From positions 1,240,001 to 1,304,000 of the forward strand of contig NZ_CP113519.1 in NCBI RefSeq assembly GCF_026723825.1: DNA of 64,000 nt, read 5' to 3'. How positions within the stretch are numbered: the first letter of the stretch is position 1; every line of letters begins with the position of its first letter. The notes under the pieces are model-generated. The model searched no databases, was not told the origin of the DNA, and worked only from the letters and a program-made list of their open reading frames with translations. Shown piece after piece: positions 17,587 through 24,854 of this stretch. Both the position numbers and the translations under genes were made by a program. This DNA comes from Pseudomonas sp. GOM7 (GTDB lineage Bacteria > Pseudomonadota > Gammaproteobacteria > Pseudomonadales > Pseudomonadaceae).

Positions 17587-18819
17587 TCATCCTTTCACGC
17601 ACACCACCTGACGCAGGGTGTGCATCACTTCCACCAGCTCGCGCTGGGCGTCCATGACCTGGTCGATGTCCTTGTAGGCCATCGGGATTTCGTCGATCAC
17701 GTCGGCGTCCTTGCGGCATTCGACGTGGGCGGTGGCCTTGATCTGGTCGTCCACGGTGAACAGCTTCTTGGCCTTGGTGCGACTCATGGTGCGCCCGGCG
17801 CCGTGGCTGCAGGAGCAGAACGCTTCCTCGTTACCCAGGCCGCGCACGATATAGCTCTTGGCGCCCATGGAGCCGGGGATGATGCCCAGCTCGCCCTTCT
17901 TCGCCGACACCGCACCTTTACGGGTTACCAGCACCTCTTCACCGAAGTGGCGCTCCTTCTGCACGTAGTTGTGGTGGCAGTTCACTGCCTCCAGGGCAAC
18001 CTCGAACGGCTTGGCGATCACCCCGCGCGCTGCTGCGATCACCGCGTGCATCATCAGCGCGCGGTTCTGCTTGGCGAAATCCTGCGCCCAGCCCACCGCT
18101 TCCACGTAGTCGGCGAAGTGCTGGCTGCCTTCCTCGAAGTAGGCCAGGTCGCGGTGCGGCAGATTGGCGATATGTTGGCGCATATCGGCCTGGGCCAGTT
18201 CGATGAACAGGTTGCCGATGGCGTTACCCACACCGCGTGATCCGCTGTGCAGCATGAACCAGACACGGTTCGCTTCGTCCAGGCACACCTCGATGAAGTG
18301 GTTGCCTGTTCCCAGGGTTCCCAGGTGCTTGCGATTGTTGGTCTTCTCCAGTCGCGGGTACTTGTCGGTGATCGCCTTGAAGCGGTCACTCAGCGCCGAC
18401 CAGGCATGGTCAGCCTGCTCCGGCACGTTTTCCCAGGCGCCACGGTCGCGGCCACCGCGAGTGGTGCTGCGCCCATGGGGCACGGCTTTCTCGATGGCGG
18501 CGCGCAGTCCTGCCAGGTTATCCGGTAGGTCGTGGGCCATCAGCGAGGTACGCGCGGCGATCATGCCGCAACCGATATCCACCCCGACCGCTGCCGGGAT
18601 GATCGCGCCCACCGTGGGAATCACGCTGCCGATGGTCGAACCCTTACCCAGGTGCACGTCCGGCATCACCGCCAGGTGCTTGAAGATGAAGGGCATCTTC
18701 GCGGTGTTCATCAACTGCTGCTTGGCGTCTTCCTCGACCGGAACGCCTTGCGTCCACAGCTTGATAGGCTTGCCGTTGGCGACTTCCAGCAGGTTGTAGG
18801 TCTTGGTTTGCATCATCAT
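17587..18819 (-). CDS. rtcB: tRNA-splicing / RNA-repair ligase RtcB
   Basis: RtcB joins RNA 3'-phosphate or 2',3'-cyclic phosphate ends to 5'-OH ends, using GTP and Mn2+ through a histidine-GMP intermediate. Signatures seen: DVHLGKGSTIG near residue 54, the metal-binding DIGCGM near 82, GNHFIEV, HSGSRGVGN, PGSMGAKSYIVRG and CSHGAGR, which contains the guanylylated histidine. The 410-residue length matches E. coli RtcB. Three ATG codons in a row open the gene and the ribosome site is poor (CGAGTGA), so translation may depend on the upstream RNA. It follows the fifth Y-RNA-like module by 38 bases. Confidence 0.96.
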   Translation of the reverse strand: MMMQTKTYNLLEVANGKPIKLWTQGVPVEEDAKQQLMNTAKMPFIFKHLAVMPDVHLGKGSTIGSVIPTVGAIIPAAVGVDIGCGMIAARTSLMAHDLPDNLAGLRAAIEKAVPHGRSTTRGGRDRGAWENVPEQADHAWSALSDRFKAITDKYPRLEKTNNRKHLGTLGTGNHFIEVCLDEANRVWFMLHSGSRGVGNAIGNLFIELAQADMRQHIANLPHRDLAYFEEGSQHFADYVEAVGWAQDFAKQNRALMMHAVIAAARGVIAKPFEVALEAVNCHHNYVQKERHFGEEVLVTRKGAVSAKKGELGIIPGSMGAKSYIVRGLGNEEAFCSCSHGAGRTMSRTKAKKLFTVDDQIKATAHVECRKDADVIDEIPMAYKDIDQVMDAQRELVEVMHTLRQVVCVKG

Positions 18820-18857
18820 TCACTCGTATTCGGGCTGGCCGAACCAGCGGTTTCGTG

Positions 18858-18972
18858 CGGCGACAATCTGTGGTGAAACATGCGCGATGCTCTATCCAGT
18901 TGAGCTACCCGTTGCCGGGGCGGGAGTTGAACCCGCAACCTTCACGTCCTGTAGTTCCACCGGCATTCGCCG
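18858..18972 (-). ncRNA. Y-RNA-like module 5 with permuted tRNA-like domain
   Basis: The last of five RNA modules between rsr and rtcB. On the minus strand CGG/CCG closes the outer end; CGAATGCC (18964-18969 core) faces TTGTCG (18861-18866). An 8-bp helix GGTGGAAC/GTTTCACC leads to a permuted tRNA-like domain: T-arm with loop TTCAACT (18920-18936), acceptor helix CCCG/CGGG closed by GCAA (18908-18919), and D-arm with GG in its loop (18889-18905). The T-loop and D-loop bases that form the tRNA elbow are intact. This is the arrangement of YrlA-type Y RNAs. It cannot be a normal tRNA because the acceptor ends are joined and there is no free CCA. Confidence 0.85.
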
Positions 18973-18981
18973 GGTCAATCG

Positions 18982-19002
18982 AAAAAGTGGAGGCAGGCCT
19001 CC
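18982..19002 (-). terminator. Rho-independent terminator-like hairpin after module 4
   Basis: On the minus strand GGAGG-CCTG-CCTCC is followed by ACTTTTT. It lies inside the operon, between modules 4 and 5, so it would cut part of the transcripts before rtcB. Confidence 0.72.
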
Positions 19003-19004
19003 GT

Positions 19005-19110
19005 GCAGCGACGAGGTGATGGGCACATTTGCTCTACCGACTGAGCTACAGCCTTGCGGCTGGCGGGACTCGAACCCGCGACCCAATGTGGTACCCGTGG
19101 CATTCGCTGC
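19005..19110 (-). ncRNA. Y-RNA-like module 4 with permuted tRNA-like domain
   Basis: GCAG/CTGC closes this module. CGAATGCC (core 19101-19106) faces TCGTCG (19009-19014), a one-base variant of the usual TTGTCG. GGG/CCC and CACATT/AATGTG lead to the T-arm with loop TTCGAGT (19063-19079), an acceptor helix CAGCC/GGCTG closed by GCAA (19049-19062) and a D-arm with GG in the loop (19031-19046). The D-arm runs almost directly into the stem, so it is the most compact full module at 106 bases. A GGAGG/CCTCC hairpin with a T-run follows. Confidence 0.84.
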
Positions 19111-19129
19111 CGGCCCACCGTGGCGGGCC

Positions 19130-19136
19130 AAAAAAG
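19130..19136 (-). terminator. T-run directly after module 3
   Basis: On the minus strand TCTTTTTT follows the closing helix TGCGA/TCGCA of module 3 with no gap, so the module's own stem plus this run could act as an intrinsic terminator or define a 3' end. Confidence 0.5.
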
Positions 19137-19137
19137 A

Positions 19138-19265
19138 TGCGACGACAAAGAGTGGTGAAACTCGCGCTCTGCCATTGAGCTACGGCCCCCCAGTGATGGA
19201 GCCGACGGGATTTGAACCCGCAACCTCGATCTTAAAAGGATGTAGTTCCACCGGCATTCGTCGCA
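19138..19265 (-). ncRNA. Y-RNA-like module 3 with permuted tRNA-like domain (7-bp acceptor)
   Basis: This is the longest module (128 bases) and the most tRNA-like. TGCGA/TCGCA closes it; CGAATGCC (core 19255-19260) faces TTGTCG (19143-19148). A 9-bp helix GGTGGAACT/AGTTTCACC follows, then a T-arm with loop TTCAAAT (19205-19221). The acceptor is a full 7 bp, CGGCTCC with GGGGCCG, joined by an 8-base loop instead of GCAA. The D-arm (19166-19180) has GG in its loop. The 7-bp acceptor is identical to that of ssrA in this window, though the T-stem differs. Confidence 0.86.
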
Positions 19266-19281
19266 AAACTCTGAATCAGGT

Positions 19282-19369
19282 GGCACGACAAGAGAAGTGA
19301 CTGTTCCGTGTTGCCACGGGCCGGTATCGAAACCGGCTAGATCCATGTACAGCCACTGGCATTCGTGCC
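19282..19369 (-). ncRNA. Y-RNA-like module 2: T-arm and acceptor only, no D-arm
   Basis: GGCA/TGCC closes the module and CGAATGCC (core 19360-19365) faces TTGTCG (19286-19291). A 9-bp helix AGTGGCTGT/ACAGTCACT leads to a junction with a T-arm-like hairpin (19320-19337, loop region TTTCGATA, one base longer than normal) and an acceptor-like helix CCGTG/CACGG closed by GCAA (19306-19319). Where the other modules have a D-arm, one A joins the acceptor straight to the stem. It looks like a shortened or intermediate form of the permuted tRNA-like RNA. Confidence 0.8.
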
Positions 19370-19374
19370 TTCGC

Positions 19375-19436
19375 GCGCAGTCGACAAGTTCGTGATGAGA
19401 CGTCTTGGATGTAGTCCCATCGGCATTCGAGTGCGC
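19375..19436 (-). ncRNA. Y-RNA-like module 1: minimal stem-loop without tRNA-like domain
   Basis: This 62-base module starts 48 bases after the rsr stop. GCGCA/TGCGC closes it, CGAATGCC (core 19424-19429) faces TTGTCG (19382-19387), and GATG/CATC forms the inner helix. The remaining 20-base loop can fold into a small GGA/TCC hairpin next to the palindrome AGACGTCT. It keeps the presumed Ro-binding part only. Whether it is a functional short Y RNA or a decayed copy is open; the intact closing helix favours function. Confidence 0.76.
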
Positions 19437-19484
19437 TCGAAATCGTTGATCCGTGCGCCCAGCCCTCATTGGCCAGGCGCGTTT

Positions 19485-21035
19485 TCATATCTCCATCTTC
19501 TCGATGGCGTCGACCCAGTGACCGGCGCCGAAGCGGCCGCTGGCAAACTGCGCCAGCACATCGAACACCGCGTCGCTGAAGCCGCCGACATTCAGGATGT
19601 CCGCACGGTCCGGCGCTTGTGTGGTGCCGTAGGGTTGCAGGTCGATGCAGATCAGCCGCGCTTGCGGGTTGATGTGCTTGATCCGCTCCCACTGCCGCAG
19701 GGTTTCGCTGGCACCGTGGCGGCGGGCGTCGATCCAGGATTCGTTATCGGAAACCAGAATCAGCGTGTCCACCTTGGCCTTGGCGTCCGCTAACTGCTTG
19801 AGCGGGGCCGAGCAACTGGTGCCGCCGCCACCCACTGCTGCCAGCCGCGAAGCATTGCTCATCACGCTGTCACGCGGGTTGAGCGCCACCTTCACCACCT
19901 TGTTCTCGAACGGCAGCACCTGAGCACGCGGTTGCTTGCGCAGGATGGCCGCCGCCACCAGCGTCGCCACATCGATGCAGCGCACTGCCGTGGTCGCACC
20001 CTGGCGGTAACCGGTCACCGGGCTGTGCATCGAGCCGGACACGTCAGGGCACACCACCACATTACCGCTGAGCGCTGGCACATTGGTCAGCGACAGCTCC
20101 AGGGCGTCCTGCAGCGCTTCGCGCACCACCATTGGCACGCTCTCGCCAGCCATGCGGTAGACCGACAGCAACTGGTAGGGGTAAACCCGTGCCTTGGCTA
20201 TCGCCGCGCCATCGGCCAGACGCTGCGCGACCTGCTCTGCGCAGCCGGCGACCTCGAATGCGCCGTGGCGCAGCAAGGTGTTGAGGTTCATGCGCAGCGC
20301 CTGCCAGCCCATGCGACCCGCCAGCTCCGCCCATTGCGCAGCGCTCAGCGTCTCGTTGCCGAGCAACTGGAACGGCACGTCCGGCAGCTCGCTGCTGGCA
20401 CCGCTGCGAAACGCCAGCAGGGCGCGGGTCAGCGGCGGCAGGGCGGCGGCATCGGCCGGCTTGCCGATCAGCCAGGCGAAGAAGGCTTCGCGCCAGGCCT
20501 CGTTCGGCTTGGGGTGAGCCATCTTCACCACATCCGCCAGCGACGGCTGGTTGCCTATCGCAGCCTGCAGCAGTTGACGCTCGCTGGCGCTGTTCAGCCA
20601 GTTCTGCACCAGGCGCTTGGGCTGCGAGCCGAGCGATTTGCGACCGATCACACCGCTGCGCAGGATCTGCACGAAGGTGCGCAGCATCTTGCCGTTATCC
20701 ACCACTTCGGCAAACAACGTCGGTACCAGACTCGAACGCTGCGCGGCCAGGGCTGCCAGCAACAGGGCCGGCATGTCCTTCATGTGGCCTTTCTTGCGGG
20801 CATATACCGCGGCCTTGGCCACGTAGCGGGCGTCCAGTTCGGCGACCAGCTTCAGCACCTCGGCCAACTGGGTTTCAGCATCGGCGTAGTAGGTGTTGTT
20901 CAGGCAACCGGTCACGGCCAACTGAGCCAGCTTGTGCTTGGGCTTGTAGGCATAGGCCGGCGCTTGCTGGTTGTTCAGCGTGTCGCTGGCCGGTAGCTGG
21001 GCTTCGCGGGTATTGAACAGTTTGAAGTTGGCCAT
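19485..21035 (-). CDS. rsr: Ro60-related TROVE/vWA protein Rsr
   Basis: A 516-residue Ro60 orthologue, a ring-shaped RNA-binding protein that carries Y RNAs and, in bacteria, links them to exonucleases or RNA repair. The TROVE HEAT-repeat ring spans about residues 20-320. The von Willebrand A-like domain begins with the metal-site motif DVSGSMHS at 331-338, with a later SDNES motif. The length is normal. It is the first gene of the unit, 41 bases downstream of a sigma54-type promoter and divergent from rtcR. Five Y-RNA-like modules follow directly, its expected RNA partners. Confidence 0.94.
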   Translation of the reverse strand: MANFKLFNTREAQLPASDTLNNQQAPAYAYKPKHKLAQLAVTGCLNNTYYADAETQLAEVLKLVAELDARYVAKAAVYARKKGHMKDMPALLLAALAAQRSSLVPTLFAEVVDNGKMLRTFVQILRSGVIGRKSLGSQPKRLVQNWLNSASERQLLQAAIGNQPSLADVVKMAHPKPNEAWREAFFAWLIGKPADAAALPPLTRALLAFRSGASSELPDVPFQLLGNETLSAAQWAELAGRMGWQALRMNLNTLLRHGAFEVAGCAEQVAQRLADGAAIAKARVYPYQLLSVYRMAGESVPMVVREALQDALELSLTNVPALSGNVVVCPDVSGSMHSPVTGYRQGATTAVRCIDVATLVAAAILRKQPRAQVLPFENKVVKVALNPRDSVMSNASRLAAVGGGGTSCSAPLKQLADAKAKVDTLILVSDNESWIDARRHGASETLRQWERIKHINPQARLICIDLQPYGTTQAPDRADILNVGGFSDAVFDVLAQFASGRFGAGHWVDAIEKMEI

Positions 21036-21075
21036 CTTGGCATCTCGCTGTGTTGTCCGTCGTTGCCAGAACTAC

Positions 21076-21091
21076 TGCAGCGGCTGTGCCA
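21076..21091 (-). promoter_or_regulatory. Sigma54 (-24/-12) promoter of the rsr-rtcBA unit
   Basis: On the minus strand TGGCACAGCCGCTGCA matches TGGCAC-N5-TTGCA with a single mismatch and exact GG-to-GC spacing. Transcription should start about 12 bases after the GC, some 30 bases before the rsr ATG. The adjacent rtcR gene encodes the matching class of activator. Confidence 0.88.
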
Positions 21092-21119
21092 GCTTTCTGT
21101 TTTTGAGTGATATTTTTTA

Positions 21120-21132
21120 TAAATATATGATT
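21120..21132. promoter_or_regulatory. Candidate IHF site between rsr and rtcR
   Basis: On the minus strand AATCATATATTTA matches the IHF consensus WATCAANNNNTTR except for one base. It lies in a very AT-rich stretch upstream of the -24/-12 promoter, where DNA bending by IHF often helps sigma54 activators. Confidence 0.35.
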
Positions 21133-21168
21133 TATATTGGATTTATTTCTAATCGTGGTTCTCTTTCA

Positions 21169-21185
21169 TACTTTCTAAAAAAGTA
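21169..21185. promoter_or_regulatory. Dyad between rsr and rtcR, candidate RtcR operator
   Basis: TACTTT and AAAGTA are perfect 6-base arms around a 5-base spacer, about 80 bases upstream of the -24 element, the normal distance for a sigma54 enhancer. The link to RtcR is inference. Confidence 0.35.
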
Positions 21186-21262
21186 GGGTTAGACTTTTAT
21201 TATCTGTTTGGATCGTGATTTATCTTTATGGATAATGTGCGTCCTGCTCAGGAGGATCGTAC

Positions 21263-22864
21263 ATGGCCCGCAAACGCACCGTCGCCATCGGTTTCATCGG
21301 CACCACCCTGGATCGGGTTGGCAAGGGCGCCAATCGCTGGAACAAATGGCGGCCCAGCATCGGCCTGTGCCAGCAGCAGGATTTGCTGATCGATCGTCTG
21401 GAGCTGATCCACGGCACCGACGGCCGTGACATCAGCCTGGCCGAACGCATCCGTGCCGATATCGAGCAGATTTCCCCGGAAACCGAGGTGCGCTTGCAGC
21501 AGATGCAACTGCGCAACCCCTGGGATTTCGAGGAGGTCTACGGTGCCCTGCATGACTTCACCAGTGGTTACGCCTTCGATACCGAACACGAGGACTACTT
21601 GGTGCACATCACCACCGGTACCCACGTGGCGCAGATCTGCTGGTTCCTGCTCACCGAGGCACGTTACCTGCCCGCGCGGCTGATACAGACTTCACCCACG
21701 CGCAGGCGCGCCGAGGTGGATCCGGTCACGGGCACCTATGCCTTGATCGACCTTGACCTGTCGCGCTACGACCGCATCGCCACCCGATTCCAGCATGAGC
21801 GGCTGGAGGGCCTGGCATTTCTCAAGTCCGGCATCGCCACGCGCAACGCGGCGTTCAACCGCTCCATCGAGCAGATCGAGCGGGTTGCCGTGCGTTCCTC
21901 CGCACCCATGTTGCTGATCGGCCCCACGGGGGCCGGCAAATCGTTCCTGGCCCGGCGCGTGTATGAGCTCAAGCGCAGTCGTCATCTGGTCGAGGGGCGT
22001 TTCGTCGAGGTCAACTGCGCCACCTTGCGTGGCGACGGCGCCATGTCGGCACTGTTCGGTCATACCAAGGGCGCTTTCACTGGCGCGCAGAATGCCCGTG
22101 ACGGCCTGCTGCGCGCGGCCGATGGCGGCATGCTGTTTCTCGACGAGATCGGCGAGCTAGGCCTGGACGAGCAGGCCATGCTGCTCAAGGCCATCGAGGA
22201 AAAACGCTTCTTCCCCCTGGGGGCGGACAAGGAGGTCAGCAGCGACTTTCTGCTGGTCGCTGGTACCCACCGCGACCTGCGTGCGCGGGTGGCCGAAGGG
22301 TTGTTCCGTGAAGACCTTTACGCGCGGATCAATCTTTGGACATTCGAGCTGCCGGGCCTGGCCAGGCGGCGTGAGGACATCGAGCCGAACATCGATTTCG
22401 AGCTGGAGCGCCACGCCCGCGAGCAGGGGCGCATGGTGCGCTTCAACCTGGAGGCGCGGCGCCGCTACCTGGCCTTTGCCAGCTCCGGCGAGGCCGCCTG
22501 GCAGGGTAATTTTCGCGAGCTATCGGCCTCGATCACGCGCATGGCGACCCTGGCCGACAGCGGCCGTATCGACGAAGCCCAGGTGCAGGAAGAGATCGAA
22601 CGCCTGCGTCGGGCCTGGGGGCAGGTGAACGAGGATGACGAGGTAAAGGCTCTGCTGGGCGAGGCAGCCGAAACGCTGGATCTGTTCGACCGTCTGCAAT
22701 TGCAAGCGGTGCTCGCGGTGTGTCGCCAGGCCGATAGCCTGTCCGACGCCGGGCGCCGTCTGTATCAGGTATCACGCCTGTCCAAGGCGCAGCCCAACGA
22801 TGCCGACCGCCTGCGCAAGTACCTGGCGCGCTTCGGTCTGGATTGGCAGGCGCTGCATCAGTAG
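21263..22864 (+). CDS. rtcR: Sigma54-dependent activator of RNA repair RtcR
   Basis: A 533-residue enhancer-binding protein. Residues 1-185 form the RtcR sensor domain, which is related to CARF domains and in other species responds to RNA ends from damaged tRNA. The AAA+ domain has Walker A GPTGAGKS at 220-227, the sigma54-contact loop GAFTGA near 275 and Walker B MLFLDEIGE. A carboxy-terminal DNA-binding segment follows. The start has a strong AGGAGG site. It is divergent from the rsr unit and should switch on the -24/-12 promoter at 21076-21091. Its end overlaps the convergent DUF4105 gene by 7 bases. Confidence 0.95.
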   Translation: MARKRTVAIGFIGTTLDRVGKGANRWNKWRPSIGLCQQQDLLIDRLELIHGTDGRDISLAERIRADIEQISPETEVRLQQMQLRNPWDFEEVYGALHDFTSGYAFDTEHEDYLVHITTGTHVAQICWFLLTEARYLPARLIQTSPTRRRAEVDPVTGTYALIDLDLSRYDRIATRFQHERLEGLAFLKSGIATRNAAFNRSIEQIERVAVRSSAPMLLIGPTGAGKSFLARRVYELKRSRHLVEGRFVEVNCATLRGDGAMSALFGHTKGAFTGAQNARDGLLRAADGGMLFLDEIGELGLDEQAMLLKAIEEKRFFPLGADKEVSSDFLLVAGTHRDLRARVAEGLFREDLYARINLWTFELPGLARRREDIEPNIDFELERHAREQGRMVRFNLEARRRYLAFASSGEAAWQGNFRELSASITRMATLADSGRIDEAQVQEEIERLRRAWGQVNEDDEVKALLGEAAETLDLFDRLQLQAVLAVCRQADSLSDAGRRLYQVSRLSKAQPNDADRLRKYLARFGLDWQALHQ

Positions 22865-24690
22865 TGATACCAGCGCAGCTCCAGTTTCACTTCGTTGACC
22901 GGGCTGGCCAGTTGGCTGAATTCGCGTTGGGCGCTCAGGCGCAGGCCGAGGTTGCGTGACACTTCCCATTGCTGGTTGAGCGACAGGCGCCGGCGTATTT
23001 CGCCGTTGTGGAAGTAGTCGCCCGCCGCCTCCAGGGTCATGTTGCCCAGCGGGTTGCGCCAGAGCAGGCCGGTGTTGAAGCCCAGGGCGGGGGAAACGAC
23101 GGCGGCGAAGTCTTCGTTGTATTCCAGCCGTGCGGTGCCCATGGCGAAGCCGAGCAGGTGGTCGCTGAGTTGCCAACTGGCCCCGGCACCGCCGCTGATG
23201 TGCGCCACCAGTGGTGTTTCGCCATCCTTGCCGAGCACCCGTTCCAGGCCGCCGCCAACCTGCCAGGAGAGCGGCTGCAGCAGGGCGTTGCGCGGCGTCA
23301 GCGAGCGGATGTTGGCCAGATCCAGGCGCTGCAGTTGCCAATGGTTGTTTTCGTACTGGCGCAGCTTGATCTGGAGAATCTCGATCTGTGCGCCGAGGGG
23401 GAAGCCGTCGAGGTTGTCGTTGAGGTCGTGGTAGGCCATGCGCAGGCCGTACTCGGCGAAGGCGCGGTCGTCGCGGCTGCCGCCAGCCAGTTGCCAGGTG
23501 CGTGACTGGTGGCCTTCCTCTGGCAGTGGCGGGCGCTCTATGTCCAGTGCTGGCGGCGGGTTGCGGCTGATCGCGCCGAGCAACTGGAAGCTGCGCTGTG
23601 CGGTGACGCTGCGTTCGTTGTCGTTGGCGTGGTAGCGCACCAGGCGGAAGGCGGCGTCCTGGATCAGCGCGCGGCGCTCGCTGGGCAGGGCGGTGAACGC
23701 GGCATCGTGCAACTGCGCCGGGTCTTCGCTCAGGCGCAATACCCAGGCCTGCTCGTCGGCATCCAGCGGCTCGGCGCGGGCCATTAGTTCACGCTCGCGC
23801 GAGGGGCGGTAGTCGATGCGCTCGATCAGCCCAGCATCCTTCACCGCGCGCACGGTATCGGTGGGGATGGCGGTGAGTGGGAAGTGCTCGGTCAGCTCGA
23901 TGCCGGGGCGGGCGATCTCCAGCAGCTCCAGTAGGCGGTAGGAGCAGTTCTCGTCGAAGAAGAAGTAGTCGAAGCGGATCTGCTTGAGCTCCCATACGTG
24001 CTCGACCATGCGTGCCGTCTCTTCCGGCGTCAGGTTCAGGCGGTATTCCCACAGGTCGCGGTTTTCCAGGCGGCTGTATTCGCTGAGCTTGTCATGGTAG
24101 GGCACCAGGGCGAACAGGCCCGGGTAGCCACCCATCAGGCCACGCCAGGCGTAGAGGATGCTGTTGTCGTTGCCTTCGATAAAGGCGCCGAAGTTCAGCG
24201 CGTAGCTCAGTAGCGCGGTGTTGTGGCTGTCGATATCGGGCTGGTCGATGCGCAGCAGGGTATGGCCGAACATCGACGAGGGGCTGTTCAGGTAGGCGGC
24301 CGGGAATACCAGCACCGTGCTGTGCGGGTTGATGTCGGTGATCCAGCGGCGGTATTCGGCGCAATCCGGGATCGGCAGGTCATTGAGCTGCAGTTGCGCC
24401 TTGAGCCAACGGGTACGCGCCGGGTAGATGCACTGCGGGTGGCGGTCACCCAGGTCGGCGGGTTGGTACAGCGCCTTCAGCGTGGCCTGGAGTTCGGCGG
24501 CCGGGTCATGGGCACCGTCTTCGGCGAGAAAGAAATCATCGTCGTCGACATAGCTGCGCCAGCCGCCGAGCTTGCCGGTTTCATAGTGGCCGAGGGCGAT
24601 CCAGTAGGGGTCGTCGGCGAGTTGTTCCAGCGTGGCGGCGTGCAGGGGAAGGCTGAGGCTCAGGGCGAGGACGGTGACTATCCGTTTCAA
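22858..24690 (-). CDS. DUF4105 (Lnb-like periplasmic domain) exported protein
   Basis: A 610-residue exported protein of the DUF4105 family. I use the TTG at 24690, which gives a clean signal peptide, LKRIVTVLALSLSLPLHAATL. The frame is open further upstream to 24843 but that part is not signal-like. The family core includes FGHTLLRID near residue 140, ALNFGAF, GLFALVPYHDK and the FFFDENCSYRLLELLE block with its conserved cysteine. The carboxy-terminal third is beta-rich and may form an outer-membrane-like barrel. The function is unknown; the fold is thought to be NlpC/P60-like. No operon partner is apparent. Confidence 0.75.
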   Translation of the reverse strand: MKRIVTVLALSLSLPLHAATLEQLADDPYWIALGHYETGKLGGWRSYVDDDDFFLAEDGAHDPAAELQATLKALYQPADLGDRHPQCIYPARTRWLKAQLQLNDLPIPDCAEYRRWITDINPHSTVLVFPAAYLNSPSSMFGHTLLRIDQPDIDSHNTALLSYALNFGAFIEGNDNSILYAWRGLMGGYPGLFALVPYHDKLSEYSRLENRDLWEYRLNLTPEETARMVEHVWELKQIRFDYFFFDENCSYRLLELLEIARPGIELTEHFPLTAIPTDTVRAVKDAGLIERIDYRPSRERELMARAEPLDADEQAWVLRLSEDPAQLHDAAFTALPSERRALIQDAAFRLVRYHANDNERSVTAQRSFQLLGAISRNPPPALDIERPPLPEEGHQSRTWQLAGGSRDDRAFAEYGLRMAYHDLNDNLDGFPLGAQIEILQIKLRQYENNHWQLQRLDLANIRSLTPRNALLQPLSWQVGGGLERVLGKDGETPLVAHISGGAGASWQLSDHLLGFAMGTARLEYNEDFAAVVSPALGFNTGLLWRNPLGNMTLEAAGDYFHNGEIRRRLSLNQQWEVSRNLGLRLSAQREFSQLASPVNEVKLELRWYHY

Positions 24691-24854
24691 GGTCGCTGTT
24701 CTTCTGTCTTGTGGCGATGGGCGAGCTTTGGCCAGTGGCGTGCCGGGTGTCAAGGCAGTGCAGCGGGGGATTTTCTGCAAGTACTGATCGGCGTCAGTCA
24801 TGCACCTTGCGCGGCGCAGCACACTGGGTACCCGTTTATCCAAGGAGATCGCTC

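Noticed and set aside
18889..19221. Ordinary tRNA genes in the array (T-arms and D-arms look canonical)
   Set aside because: The halves are in reversed order, acceptor strands are joined by loops, there is no anticodon arm in place and no free CCA end.
18803..19692. Open frames across the Y-RNA array, on both strands
   Set aside because: They run through structured RNA modules, translate tRNA-like arms, lack ribosome sites and end in rsr or rtcB.
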